From Leishmania infantum JPCM5 (Eukaryota > Euglenozoa > Kinetoplastea > Trypanosomatida > Trypanosomatidae): DNA of 64,000 bases. How positions within the stretch are numbered: the first letter of the stretch is position 1; each line of letters opens with the position of its first letter. Under the pieces are notes generated by a model. It had not been told where the DNA came from, searched no databases, and saw nothing but the letters and a program-made list of their open reading frames with translations. Below, in pieces: positions 52,601-62,374 of this stretch. Position numbers and translations under genes: made by a program. Location: assembly GCF_000002875.2 (NCBI RefSeq), contig NC_009402.2:252501-316500 (forward strand), read 5' to 3'.

Positions 52601-52951
52601 GGCTACGGCAGTCGCGAGGTGCTGCTGGTCCTCTTCTACATGCACATCCACCACACCAGCGGCGTGCAGGAGCGCACCGTAGCCGATCTTCTCGAAGACG
52701 TCTCCTCCTCGCTTGGGACGAAGGCGGCGGCCGCGCTAGATCGAGAGGCGTTTCGCCATGCCATTCGCCTGCTGTGCCGCTGGCGGCTCCTGCGTGTGGT
52801 GGAGGCGCACTCACAGCTGCTCGAAATCTGCGGCAGCGACGCGCGACTGCGCGAATTTCTCTTGACCGTGCTGTCAAAGCAACCCGCGTGGTGTGAAGCT
52901 GAGTTGGGCCTTGACGCGCGCGAGATCATGCGCTTCCGCAGCCTCCTGTGA
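49649..52951 (+). CDS. ORC4: Origin recognition complex subunit 4-like AAA+ protein
   Basis: A 1100-residue protein, about 2.5 times human ORC4. The AAA+ core has GPRGSGKH at residues 301-308, followed by NTFVIELQGRLLKDDEAALGVIAQQL, which matches the ORC4 pattern after Walker A. The Walker B-like strand IVVCVRDIDVF (R530-D531) leads into LLYVLSGLMHDS and LEKRLSSRLTCE, equivalent to the LLYNLFD...LEKRVKSRF block of ORC4. A C-terminal winged-helix region fits LLVLFYMHIHHTSG to RLLCRWRLLRVV. Insertions include an acidic stretch (~residues 468-490), a predicted coiled coil at ~653-700, and a basic N-terminus with an AT-hook core RGRP at 56-59. ORC4 acts in origin licensing in the nucleus. Walker A Thr is His and Walker B DE is RD, so ATP hydrolysis is doubtful. 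Confidence 0.85.
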   Translation: MPPKRKGARAVPAPKTSKSRTASAAVASADGQFDPATATRAKIPTALAAEPTGRKRGRPQSAGAFPAKAAGASAPLQPCVPQMSAGAQKPKRRAGAGNAAASSTATGQAAAQTPQPPPEKVARTELPQPVVSRPTLMAAVAASAIKEVGTARHHNASTADEDQPESVSLLRRYLPFPVPTSTNSSGASDAQEWNISDAVVFSTYLAEVQSHLTRHCCRQLARLTTSTAPAFLHAAALGEAALAASPTPHMLAHASSGPDDQGSLSPVEQLVDRQEQAYRTLRATIAASCALGHRSCQVLWGPRGSGKHRILRLLAHDVRRTPNTFVIELQGRLLKDDEAALGVIAQQLLSFLQSPQSAQLRAVHYLLRTGTFGFGQLFHFERHMQDGDMVAAAATAPGLSARAMDGADTLLLHTPQHMTGDGGRSGATRRQRPSTVTAPPTKAPHRGARRARWRLSRPAPGDRADSNADGSAEDAEDDATEDEEAVQGSGVMVTSTTTYLTGGAASALPHLQQALLLLKSLGCSIVVCVRDIDVFGIRCDQLLYVLSGLMHDSDGGGGGAGGGGGLSLVLASAAPDIRQLEKRLSSRLTCETRYVPLLPWSLRNLLAATLHTMAQDASHQVCMKEVGRQRADLVATLRSGATKLRQSTEGGGKIQKREQEALKKSMADLEARLHASEATLRELRAQRRHLLSLLDTETVPTTMALGANSAGSPALGYYRASGWRSSALPLPLQLQQRAPTSASSTSSSFTTARTWSVGSLLAHSSLTLEVQCVMCEELLRQLCCATRARQARGSAGVDAACGSGCPALAQLVTELSTELELNSSTSSTVLTVLANHLCKAASGAVDLLGGSGRRVLLSWLRARLRQEPIPPAAASVTSAAQASTTCPAGVPQMILLRWREAAQSMVTNIPDRRAGLAEEAAMNERFVGVDLRPSLALGDREPAATDGANISRSEYHRPPPGLPPLSLLPPNLHDLLADGQLVGMGYGSREVLLVLFYMHIHHTSGVQERTVADLLEDVSSSLGTKAAAALDREAFRHAIRLLCRWRLLRVVEAHSQLLEICGSDARLREFLLTVLSKQPAWCEAELGLDAREIMRFRSLL

Positions 52952-53684
52952 CACGCAGCATCAGCAGCACAGGAACGAGAAACGAAAGGAGGCAGCTGCT
53001 GTGGTGTCCGTGTGCGTGACTGTATGCGTGATTCTTATTGGCTGGGAGTACAGGAAGAGCAAGGCAGGGCATCTCGCGCGTGCACAGCGGACGAAGTCGC
53101 CGCTTACCTGTACGTGCACGGAATCGCGCGCATACATCATCCAGACGAACCGTGCGGCCTGGTATCTCACTTGTGCACCGCATGCAGCGCACCTCGACAT
53201 TAACTCTTCAAATCACTGGACCATCTGTAATGGGATCTGCCTCTCCGCCCATCTAGGAATGGGAACCGGCAGATGAGATGGCAGAGCGTCAGCCGTATCA
53301 ACATCCGCGGCCTTGTGTGTGCCACGCGCACGCACACGCACACCCAAACCGCCCCCTCTGCGATCACATCCCTGAAGTGCCTACGCGTATCCCTTCCCTC
53401 CGATCTCCTCTCTGACCTGGCTGCCGGCAGGGAACACACATGTAAGCGCATACACACGAATTCGCCACAACGTCATCCATTGCATAGAAGGAAAAGGCCT
53501 ATTCTCGACGCAGCAGACAAGACACACGCTGGCCCCTACACCAAGCCGCACTCCTCTACGAGACGCAGGAAGCGAAGGGTGCCAGTGAGTGTGGTCACGG
53601 CAGGATACTCCCCTAAGTCTCTCTCCCGCACGAACGCATCCTTCTTCGCCTCCTTGAGCGAGCAGAGGGTGAGGGGGAGGGAAG
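52952..53684. other. Spacer between ORC4-like and Tctex1-like genes
   Basis: 0.73 kb with (CA)n near 53330-53345 and pyrimidine-rich segments at 53390-53410 and 53620-53660 likely used for trans-splicing. No gene was seen. Confidence 0.55.
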
Positions 53685-54437
53685 ATGGCTGACCATAGCT
53701 CCGAGAACTCGACAGCGGCGGAGACCGTAAACAGTGATCTCGATGCCACGCGCCCCGGCGCCGACGCCGCCACGCTCAGGGGCAGCTCCGGCGCTGACGA
53801 GACCTCCAAGAATGTGACGACAAGTGGGCAGGACGTGCCAGAAGACCAACAAGGATCGACCACTGCAGGCGTGGCAGACGGTGCGAATGGCGAGGCAGCG
53901 GTGAGCGCCGAAAAGGCAACGGCCGCCAACACCAACAACGACGGCAGCGGCAGCCAAGAAGATGGCGAAGCGGACGAGGATGAGGAAGAGGACGACGCCG
54001 GGCACTGGGAGCGCGTTGCGGCGAGCGATGTCAAGAACATCATCTTGCAAGTGTTGAGCCCATACTTTGACGACGACGTCGGCGGTGGCGCCGCTGCAGG
54101 CCCTGGTGGTGATTTGGCCGCTATACCGTCTGCGTCGGGCCCTTCGCCGCCGGCAATCGAAGAAGACCGCGACGGTGACGACACGGCGCAACGCTACGAT
54201 CATTTCAAAGCCGAGGAGTGGGTGGCGCTGGTGTGCGACGGCATCATGGAGCGCCTGGTCGCCCTTGGAAAACCGTTCAAGTTTGTCGTGCACGCGATGG
54301 TGATGCGCAAGTGCGGGGCAGGTGTGCACGTGTGCTCTAGCTGCTATTATGCCCCTATGGATGGTTGGCTGAGCCACGCCCACGACCTCTCTGCACACCT
54401 CTACGCGGTTGTGACGGTGTACTGGTGCGCAGTGTAG
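53685..54437 (+). CDS. Tctex1-family dynein light chain with acidic N-terminal extension
   Basis: A 250-residue protein, against about 113 for DYNLT1. The first ~100 residues are Asp/Glu/Ala/Ser/Thr-rich, with an acidic run around residues 93-105 (ADEDEEEDD). The Tctex1 fold starts near residue 110 (ASDVKNIILQVLSPYF), is interrupted by a Gly/Ala/Pro-rich insertion, then continues with EEWVALVCDGIMERLVALGK, PFKFVVHAMVMRKCGAGVHV and SSCYYAPMDGWL, ending AHLYAVVTVYWCAV. The last part aligns residue for residue with LGKPFKYIV...KNGAGLHTASSCFW of Tctex1. These proteins dimerise and bind dynein intermediate chains in cytoplasmic, axonemal or intraflagellar dyneins. Which complex applies cannot be told from sequence alone. 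Confidence 0.88.
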   Translation: MADHSSENSTAAETVNSDLDATRPGADAATLRGSSGADETSKNVTTSGQDVPEDQQGSTTAGVADGANGEAAVSAEKATAANTNNDGSGSQEDGEADEDEEEDDAGHWERVAASDVKNIILQVLSPYFDDDVGGGAAAGPGGDLAAIPSASGPSPPAIEEDRDGDDTAQRYDHFKAEEWVALVCDGIMERLVALGKPFKFVVHAMVMRKCGAGVHVCSSCYYAPMDGWLSHAHDLSAHLYAVVTVYWCAV

Positions 54438-54912
54438 GCGTCGTATGCGCGCATCTGTGCGCCCCTTCCTCCCTCGATGTGAATTAAAGCTCCACCCCAC
54501 CCCTCCTTCTACCACAGATCGCGGGCCTCTCCCTCTCTCAAGCATTGGCGCGCGCAGCCTCGCCACGACGGTGACGAGCCTGATCAACCCCCCCCCCCTT
54601 GCAGATGGAAGCGAGACGGCCGAAACCATCAATAGACGATGTCGCCATCAACAACTGCATCAGTGTACGATGTACACTGGCCTTCCTGAGTCTTTGGGTG
54701 AGTGTGTCGTGGCGATGATGACGCGCGCATCCTCTCACCGGCCATCTCCACCGTTGCAACCAGTACTTGGATCTGTTTCTTTTTTTCGCGTCCGAAACGC
54801 GNNNNNNNNNNNNNNNNNNNNNNNNNNNNNNNNNNNNNNNNNNNNNNNNNNNNNNNNNNNNNNNNNNNNNNNNNNNNNNNNNNNNNNNNNNNNNNNNNNN
54901 NNACCGGCAGGT
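54438..54912. other. Spacer before EF-Tu, including an assembly gap
   Basis: Pyrimidine-rich sequence then a run of N. The splice acceptor of EF-Tu is probably within or just left of the gap. Confidence 0.6.
54802..54902. other. Assembly gap (run of N)
   Basis: About 100 undetermined bases ending ten bases before the EF-Tu ATG. The length is probably a placeholder. Confidence 0.97.
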
Positions 54913-56313
54913 ATGTTTCGCTCGTGTGTGCATCGCCTTGCCCCCAAGGCGAAGGAGGCGTTTGTTCGCGGTAAGCCGCATCTCATCATCGGCACCATCG
55001 GTCACGTCGACCACGGCAAGACGACGCTGACGTCGGCCATCACGACGGTTCTCGCGAAGCGCGGTCAGGCGCAGGCGCTGGACTACTTCGCCATCGACAA
55101 GTCCCCGGAGGAGAAGAGCCGCAAAATCACCATCAATGCCACGCACGTCGAGTACGAGTCGGAGAAACGCCACTACGGACACATCGACTGCCCCGGTCAC
55201 ATGGACTTTGTGAAGAACATGATCACCGGAGCTGCGCAGATGGACGGTGGCATCATTGTGGTGGCGGCCACCGACGGCGTCATGCCGCAGACACGCGAGC
55301 ACCTCCTGATCTGCTCGCAGATCGGGCTTCCGGCGCTCGTAGGGTTCATCAACAAGGTGGACATGACGGACGAGGACACGTGCGACCTGGTGGACATGGA
55401 GCTGCGCGAGCAGCTGGAGAAATACAAGTTTCCGGCGGAGGAGACGCCAATCGTGCGCGGCTCAGCCCTCAAAGCCGTCGAGGGCGATGCGAAGTACGAG
55501 GAGAACATTCTCGAACTGGTGCGGAAGTGTGACGAGTGGATCCCTGACCCGCCGCGCAACACAGACAAGCCTTTCCTTATGGCCATCGAGCACGTTTACG
55601 AGATCGGCAAGGACAAGAAGAGCGTTGTCGTGACCGGCCGCGTCGATCAGGGCGTTCTGAAGCTCAACACAGACGCCGAGCTGGCCGGCTTCAGCTCCAA
55701 GAAGTCGACGGTGAGGGTGACGGGCATCGAGATGTACCACAAGACGCTGAGCGAGTGCATGCCTGGTGACTCCGTCGGCGTCAGCATTGTCGGCACCGGC
55801 GACACGACCAGTCTATCCAAGGGCAACGTGGAACGCGGCATGGTGATGGCGGCGACGGGTAGCACGAACCTGTACAACAAGGTGAAGGCGCAGGTGTACG
55901 TGCTGACGAAGGATGAGGGCGGCCGCCACACTGGCTTTAGTCCTCACTACCGCCCGCAGCTCTTCTTCCATTGTGCTGACGTGACGGCGGACATGAGCTT
56001 CCCGGAGGCGGAGAAGCACCGCGAAGAGCTCAACAAGAAATTCGGCCGCGGCCCCGAGGAGGACAAGAAGAAAGAGGCAGCGATGAAGGAGTTCGAGAGC
56101 AAGCTCGTCTGCATGCCGGGCGATAACCGCGAGCTGATCCTGACGCTGGCGTACCCGATGCCCATTGAAAAGGGTCTGAAGTTCACCATCCGTGAGGGCA
56201 AGATCACTGTCGGCTGGGGCGCCGTGGTGGAGACAATGGGCCTCGACACGAAGGTGAACATTGAAGGCAAGCGCATCGGCGCGAAGCCGGTGACTGGCAA
56301 GAAGAAGAAGTAG
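54913..56313 (+). CDS. Mitochondrial elongation factor Tu
   Basis: A 466-residue protein. A short basic leader ([20 protein letters not shown]) precedes the GTPase domain: GHVDHGKTT at residues 30-38, DCPGH at 92-96 and NKVD at 147-150. Switch I reads [10 protein letters not shown], with Lys where bacterial EF-Tu has the Gly of RGITI. Domains 2 and 3 follow in order. Domain 3 has an extra charged segment around residues 363-398 ([20 protein letters not shown]...) before MPGDN, and the C-terminus has an additional Lys-rich tail ending GKKKK. A trypanosomatid-specific essential subdomain has been reported for T. brucei mitochondrial EF-Tu. It delivers imported aminoacyl-tRNAs to the mitoribosome. 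The start is just right of the gap, so a longer N-terminus cannot be excluded. Confidence 0.95.
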   Translation: MFRSCVHRLAPKAKEAFVRGKPHLIIGTIGHVDHGKTTLTSAITTVLAKRGQAQALDYFAIDKSPEEKSRKITINATHVEYESEKRHYGHIDCPGHMDFVKNMITGAAQMDGGIIVVAATDGVMPQTREHLLICSQIGLPALVGFINKVDMTDEDTCDLVDMELREQLEKYKFPAEETPIVRGSALKAVEGDAKYEENILELVRKCDEWIPDPPRNTDKPFLMAIEHVYEIGKDKKSVVVTGRVDQGVLKLNTDAELAGFSSKKSTVRVTGIEMYHKTLSECMPGDSVGVSIVGTGDTTSLSKGNVERGMVMAATGSTNLYNKVKAQVYVLTKDEGGRHTGFSPHYRPQLFFHCADVTADMSFPEAEKHREELNKKFGRGPEEDKKKEAAMKEFESKLVCMPGDNRELILTLAYPMPIEKGLKFTIREGKITVGWGAVVETMGLDTKVNIEGKRIGAKPVTGKKKK

Positions 56314-57983
56314 AGTGCACATGGCTGAGTGCATGAGGGTGTGTCTGGAGGAAAGGGGAGGGAGGCGGAGGTAACGGGAAGAGATGGTGACGCTGTGACG
56401 CTGGAAGCAAAGGAACTGAGAGAACTACGTGTCTATTAGGTTAGCCTCCCTCCTCCCGGCCCTTCAGCATGCACGCCGCCACCACCACCGTAACCACACC
56501 TTTTTCTTTCATGCGCGCGTGCGTGCATCGCTTTTTTTTCGTATGTGTGCGGGGGGGGTCTACTTCCCCTCTTGTTTAATTCACAGATTCTTCACTCTTC
56601 GTTTCGCCTCTAATGCGTGCGCGGTGCGATGTGTGTGCGTGTGTGTGTGTGTGTGTATGTAGGTTTCCGCTCGTGTTCCTTGTTGGTGTCGTGCCCTTGT
56701 TGGTATCTTGTAACGGCGACAAGTGTATCGGGTTCTTGCCGCCCCGTCTTCTGGTGTTCGTTTTTGTGTGTGTATTGTGCTTCTTACCGTGTTGGAAAGT
56801 GCGGCGTGCTGTGTGCGGGAAGGAGGGGGTGTCTCTGTGTGCGTGCGTTTGGTGGCGGGGCGGGTAGGAGGGTGATGGAGACTGTCTTATACACCAGCCT
56901 CGCTCTCTGCCCTCCGCCCTGCGGCTTTTCTCCCTGTGTAGTGGTGGACAAGAACGCAGGAGGTGTGTGAACGCGTACAGACGCGCACGCCTACACGGGA
57001 AATGCGCACAGTCGCACGCACCCATCCCCTCGTTTGTCTCTTCGGGCCGTTTTCTATTTTGTATGGAATGTCTTGATTACTTTAAAAACGAGAGATAAGA
57101 GACCACATCTCATCCACAACAGGATCTGTCTGTGCGTGTGTATGTGTGCGTGTGCGTGTGCGTGTGCGTAAGGAAGTCGTCCTCTCGGGTGGTGCTGGCT
57201 CGTTCTTGAGCTGCGCTGACGCGCACAGGCACACAGGACGCGCAGGCCCAGCTCATGGTACGCACATTGGTAAAGCGGGCAGTGTCACGTCAAGACTTCG
57301 TCTTTGTTTTTAATGAAGCATGCATGAGCTAAGTCAGCAGGCGGAAGTGTGGAATGACGACGACGCAGTGGCGAGGTGGTGGCCAAGCGGGCGAGGGAGC
57401 AACACGAGAGGTGCAGGGGAAAAAAAAACGCAGCGTACAGAGGCGCTTGCAAGGAGCGTAGAGTTTGGCGGGCGGTCGTCGTGGCCGCGCGCACATACCC
57501 ACGTCCGCTTAAGCGTGTCTTTGGAAGGTGTGATGACCTCATGCAAGAGTAAGTGAGGTGCGCCGAGAAAGGGAGACGCAGGGGTACAAGAGCTGTAATT
57601 TGCATGAGGGGCGGCCATGCAGTCTCTCCCAAACAAGCATCTCTGCGCGCATGCTGCAACGAGTGAGAAGCGACGCTTCCTGCTCCCCCCACCACCTTCG
57701 TCTCCACTTAGCCCCTCCCCCCCTCCCGTGCCTCACTGCTGTTCCCCCGTCTCACCGGCTCTCCAATGGCCTCGCCCTCTACCCCTCATCATCTACCCTC
57801 CCTTCCTCCCTCTCCCCACTCTTACCCCCTTCACCGAGTCACACAGCAGACACACGCACATGAACCGTCGCAGATACACCTGCGCACACATCATAGAAGA
57901 AGTGGATGTCTGCACCACACCTGTTATCCTTCCTGCACCCAGCCGCGTCTTGTAGCCCACCTCCCATCGCCGTGCCGACATGG
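56314..57983. other. Spacer after EF-Tu
   Basis: GT tracts (about 56635-56660 and 57134-57168), T and A homopolymers and a pyrimidine-rich block at 57680-57840 that precedes the next gene. No gene was seen. Confidence 0.55.
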
Positions 57984-59540
57984 ATGCTGGCGACGGAGGA
58001 ACGGCTGGGCCGCCAGGCTGTACACATCGCGGAGCTGGAGGCAAGGCACGACATCACTGCTCTTCTAACTCGCTCCTACTTCGCGATGTCGACGTCATGT
58101 CCGCGTTCGGAGTGGCGGCCTGTTCGCTTAGAGCCAGACTCACAGCTGGAGTGCCTGGCTGCCGCATCGAGCAGCCACAGCGAGAACGACGGTGACACGG
58201 TGGCGAAGCAATCGTGTCGCGCCGCGTCCTGTGCAGAATCTCTGTCGTCAACAGCGTTCTCTTTGAGACACATACAAGCCTCTGCGCAGACCGGCGCGTT
58301 TTCGCGACAACGCGAAAACGACACACGCCGCAGCACGCCAGAGCTGCCGCTGTCTTCCTTCTGGCAGCAGCTGGCAGACCTCGATGAGCGACTGACCGAA
58401 GTAGAGTGGGCAACGGTGCACTGCAAAGGGTCGCAGCCGACGGCCGACGCACGTCGACCTCAACAGCCCCGTGTCAACTCGTCCAGGCCAACGATGGACG
58501 ACTGTGTTGCTCTTCTCGACTCTCTGCTCGCATCGCAAGAGGGGACGCGCACGCCTCAATGGGACGACGCGACAGCCGGCGCAGCGCTACCGCGGCGACA
58601 GCGGCGACAGCAGCGACCGTCGCAAGAGACGGAGCGCCATCTACCGCTGCAGCTCCACTCTCGGCAGCAGTGCATGCTGAGTATACTCGCCAAGCTTCGC
58701 GATGCTCTGCGCAGCACCCAAGCCTCATACAAGGCAGCCACGGGTATCCGCGCACCCGTCTCGTTGGAGACGCTCCTGCAGCTGCCACCGGAGACCCTGC
58801 CGCTTCTCATGTGCACCGACGACGGCATGCACGACGTGCGTCAGCCTCAGTGCCGTCATCACTGCGACGCCTCTGGTGGAACAGCCGCGTGTTGCGGCCT
58901 CCTGTCAAGCACCTCTATTTACACGCTGTGGGCCACGCTCATGGATGGCGTCGACATGCTCCCCAGTTTCTCGCGCGCTGTGGCAGAGGCACTCTGGGCA
59001 GCAGTGCTGTGGATGCATGCGTGCGCCACTTCTGCGCCTCCCGGTCAGACGTTTTTTGCCCCCATCGCGAGCGGCAAGGGAGAAGGGTGCAGCCACATTC
59101 GGCCTCTTCGAGCTGAAGTGCAGCAGCAGCAGCAGCGCACCGGCTCCGCGTCTCCGTTGCAACGCCGACCATTAAGGAGTGAAGCAGAACCTCGACAACT
59201 GCGCTCTCCCTCGGAGGCGCGTCAGCGATTGACTGTACGTCACCAGCGCGTCATCGCCCCGACCCTGAAGAGTCGGTTGCAAGAGGAGGAGCGGTGGGCG
59301 TACCGGGACTTTCCTGTCCGCCGCGGATTCACCGCGCCGACGGTGTACGATGATCTCTTTCCCTTGCCGACTGCTGTCTCAGCGTTTGTGGAGCCCCCGC
59401 TGTACACCGTGCCATCGCCGTCACTGTTGACCGGACGCAGCAGCGGTGCTGCAGTTGCAGAGGCGAAGGAAGAGGCGGCGACGACCGTCGGACTCGATTT
59501 CTATACTGGACCTGCCCGCAGGCCGCGGTCGCTCGTGTAA
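57984..59540 (+). CDS. Hypothetical protein
   Basis: A 518-residue protein from the ATG at 57984 (MLATEERLGRQAVHI). An earlier in-frame ATG at 57906 lies in T/C-rich sequence with AGs after it and is less likely. I recognise no family. The N-terminal ~30 residues look helical (HIAELEARHDITALLTRSYF). A central helical region contains MLSILAKLRDALRSTQASYK and LETLLQLPPETLPLLMCTDD, then a Cys/His-containing stretch (QCRHHCDASGGTAACCG) and IYTLWATLMDGVDMLPSFSR. The C-terminus is basic then aromatic (RWAYRDFPVRRGFTAPTVYD). The Cys/His group is too irregular to call a zinc finger. No membrane segment is evident. Confidence 0.75.
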   Translation: MLATEERLGRQAVHIAELEARHDITALLTRSYFAMSTSCPRSEWRPVRLEPDSQLECLAAASSSHSENDGDTVAKQSCRAASCAESLSSTAFSLRHIQASAQTGAFSRQRENDTRRSTPELPLSSFWQQLADLDERLTEVEWATVHCKGSQPTADARRPQQPRVNSSRPTMDDCVALLDSLLASQEGTRTPQWDDATAGAALPRRQRRQQRPSQETERHLPLQLHSRQQCMLSILAKLRDALRSTQASYKAATGIRAPVSLETLLQLPPETLPLLMCTDDGMHDVRQPQCRHHCDASGGTAACCGLLSSTSIYTLWATLMDGVDMLPSFSRAVAEALWAAVLWMHACATSAPPGQTFFAPIASGKGEGCSHIRPLRAEVQQQQQRTGSASPLQRRPLRSEAEPRQLRSPSEARQRLTVRHQRVIAPTLKSRLQEEERWAYRDFPVRRGFTAPTVYDDLFPLPTAVSAFVEPPLYTVPSPSLLTGRSSGAAVAEAKEEAATTVGLDFYTGPARRPRSLV

Positions 59541-60366
59541 AGGCGAAGATGTCGCCCCACACGGATTGGACCACATCGCCACAGTCGCCCATTCTTTCCG
59601 CGTGCACTCGCCTGCGTGGGCGTGCGCGTGACACGCTCGCGCGTGCGACAGTGCGCATGCGCATGCCTGGTTTTCCCATGTCCTTCTCTTCGGTGTTCAC
59701 GCCTCATGTGGCTCAGGCACGCCCTCTCTCGCGGAGCGGGACTGTGTCGACGCCTCTGCCCCCGCCCCCTTCTCTGTGTGTTGCTGCGATCGTTAGTGGC
59801 AAGCGGGCAAACACGGCGCAAAACCGCGTCGCCGCGGCGACGTAACGAAGGGATAACTCCGAGCTGGAAAGAGGCGAGGCAGACGGCGAACAGCGCAACA
59901 TGCGTATGTGTGTGCAACACGGCACTCCGCATTATCGCTGCTTGTCGTCTCTCGTAACGATCTTCTCGGCCGCCACCACCGCCCCTCATTAGCTGCCTTG
60001 CAGAGAAACGTTGTCAAGCGTCATCCGCGTGGCATCCCACGCCCTCCCCACGCTCACCTCGTTCTCACCTCAACACCCTTCCGGCTACATTATCTTGCGA
60101 ACCCCCTCCTCCCCTCCCTTGCCTGCGCCTCCCACTCTCCGCTGTGCACCTAAACGCGCACCAACTCACCCGACATGCCCTCTCCTTTATCTGCGTGCAC
60201 GTGCTGACCCAGCGCCGTCGACGATCCGCGAGGAAGAGCTGCATCATCGAGTTGCCGTATTCAGTCCGACCCCCGCAAATTATCAGGGTGCTTACTGGCA
60301 CATCTTTGTGTGTGCGTTTTTTTTTTGCGCGCCAGCCTCCGCCGTTTACAAGCTTACCTTCGCGCC
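59541..60366. other. Spacer before the zinc-finger gene
   Basis: 0.8 kb without coding signal. The pyrimidine tract T9 near 60319-60328 lies about 40 nt before the ATG and, with an AG near 60333-60351, could define the splice site. Confidence 0.5.
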
Positions 60367-60657
60367 ATGTCGAGCAGCGCGGGGGCGTCGTCCTCGCCCA
60401 TGTCAACCGATCGCTGCTCCTTTTACTGTCCCGTGTGCAACATTCAGTTTTCGGACTCGCACGCCGCAGAGGCGCACAAGGCCAGCCGCCAGCACAAACG
60501 GAAGAGCGGCGAGCTCGAGTGGGAAGCGCAGCAGTACAAGAAAGACGCCGATGTGACCCCCGACGATGTGTGGGCGCTCGTGCGGCGCAAGCAGGCCGAG
60601 CTCCACGTCATCGCCTGGAGCGAGCTCAAGTACAGCGAGGAGGAGAGCACGGCATGA
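60367..60657 (+). CDS. Small U1/matrin-type C2H2 zinc-finger protein
   Basis: A 96-residue protein. A single zinc finger of the form C-x2-C-x12-H-x5-H spans residues ~20-43 (FYCPVCNIQFSDSHAAEAHK...QHKRKSG), the spacing of the U1C/matrin and double-stranded-RNA-binding class. The rest is a charged, helical tail with VTPDDVWALVRRKQAELHVI. The small size, one finger followed by a helix, and QHKRKSG after the second His resemble the spliceosomal Snu23/ZMAT2 family, but similarity outside the finger is weak, so this is a suggestion. The ATG at 60367 is the first in this frame after the T-rich tract. Confidence 0.8.
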   Translation: MSSSAGASSSPMSTDRCSFYCPVCNIQFSDSHAAEAHKASRQHKRKSGELEWEAQQYKKDADVTPDDVWALVRRKQAELHVIAWSELKYSEEESTA

Positions 60658-62374
60658 GAGGGAACGGCGTGCCGCCTAGGTGCGCATGTGTGTGGCCGTG
60701 CTATGTGGCGCCACAGCAGCTCAGCCGGGTGCAGACAAGTGAGACGCTTTCCGCGCGATTGGAGACGTGGTGAACGTCCCGGCACTGCCTTTTTTGTGTG
60801 TGTATGTGTGTGTGGTGGCTTCCGTGCATGTGGGCGTGTATGATTCAGCCCCGAGCACGCGGGCATCTACGCAGGGAAAGGCCGAGGCAAGAGAAACAGA
60901 GGTGAGCGCGCACACAGAGAGAGCAGATCTTCAGAGTGGTGCGGAGGTCTGCGGGAGAGATGAGGCTCGGTGGAGCAGCAGCACGGTGGCACACCGCCTG
61001 CCGTCCAGCCGGTTTCGCTCACCGAACCCCCTCCGCAGACGGACATCGCGCGGGAGCGAAAGGGCGAGCATGCTCGGGGTCGTGAGAGCAAAGTTTGCGC
61101 GCGCTGCATTGCCATGCCGTGCCTGTCGTGCTGCCCGCTCTGGCTTCCGCTGCTTGTGTTTCTTTTCGGCTGCATCATGTGCTACACCTTCCCCCCTCTC
61201 TCTGCCTCCGCCTCCGCTTCCGGACTCAGCATCATCGACGAGTATTATCCACGTAAAATCGTCACTTTATCCTCCGCTGCCAGCGCTGGGTTTCTCGCTT
61301 CAAAAGTGTGCTGTGCACACACACACACACCAACAACCGCAACAACACAACACAACGTACTTGAACTGATCGAGTACAGCAGAGAAAGGAAAGGAGGGCG
61401 ACAGAGAAGATCGTCTTTGATCAGATCACAGCGAGGCAGCACGGTGGTCGCCGCGCTCGACTGCAGGGACTCCCCTTTACCTCCTTCGCGGCTCGTGTGT
61501 GTGTGTGTGTGTGAGTGTGTGTTTTTTTTTTTGAGCGTCCTCTGCACCTGCTTGCCCCGCAGTGGGTGAGGCGCTTCTCAACTCATCTTTGCTGGTCCTC
61601 CTCACCTCCCCGCAGTCACGACTGCCTGCTCTTATCTCGCCGTGTTTCTCCGATCATCTTCGTCGGTCTTTCGGCCTGGCATCTCCGACTGTATTGTGCA
61701 CGTTGCCGGTGCCTTGCTTTTTCGGTACGTGTGTCTGCTGATCGCGCACTCAGGCGCTGTGCTCGCCGTGTCGCACTACGGTAGCTTCCACCACCAAGAA
61801 GCCCCCCTTCTCTCTCTCCGTGTGTGCATATACCCCTGAGCTGGCGCTGCTTGGCGTGTTCGCCGCCGGTGGTGCGACACAACGCGAAAGGCAGAGGTGC
61901 TCAAACGGCGGAAGACTCGGTGTATAAGCGAACGACGACAAGAGAAGAAAGCGGGAGGGGGTGCAGCCGAGAAGGTACAGCGACGTGGCGCACCAACGCA
62001 GGCGGCAGCGTATCGCGTTTGATGTATGTGGGTGCATGTAAGCAATCCCCACGGTCGTCAGACACACGCGCATTGACTGCTTGTGCTGCGGTGATCGCCT
62101 CTCGTTGTTTCGGCTCTGCAAAGGTCAGGTGCGGCAGCTCGCTGCGTCAATACCTCCCTTCTTGATTGCGTTTGTATTCGGCGACAGTCGTGAAGAGGTC
62201 TCAGCTTCCCGACCCCACCCCTCTCTTAGCCACCGCCGGCCCCCACCACCCACACACACACACACGCTCGCACCGAGGACTACGGTGACACAGCAGCATC
62301 CTCAGGAGGAAGGGCCACAAAAAGCCATAACGCGAAGGGGGTTTAGTAAGGAAAGGCTCACAGGCACGACAGAG
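60658..62374. other. Spacer after the zinc-finger gene
   Basis: 1.7 kb with GT and CA tracts (about 60797-60815, 61315-61330, 61497-61522), T12 near 61521-61532 and (CA)n near 62251-62264. No credible gene was seen. Open frames up to 200 codons overlap in several frames and are low-complexity. Confidence 0.55.

Noticed and set aside
60970..61569. 199-codon open frame with a hydrophobic stretch resembling a membrane protein
   Set aside because: It includes CA and GT repeats and T homopolymers, lacks codon bias, and overlaps another similar open frame.
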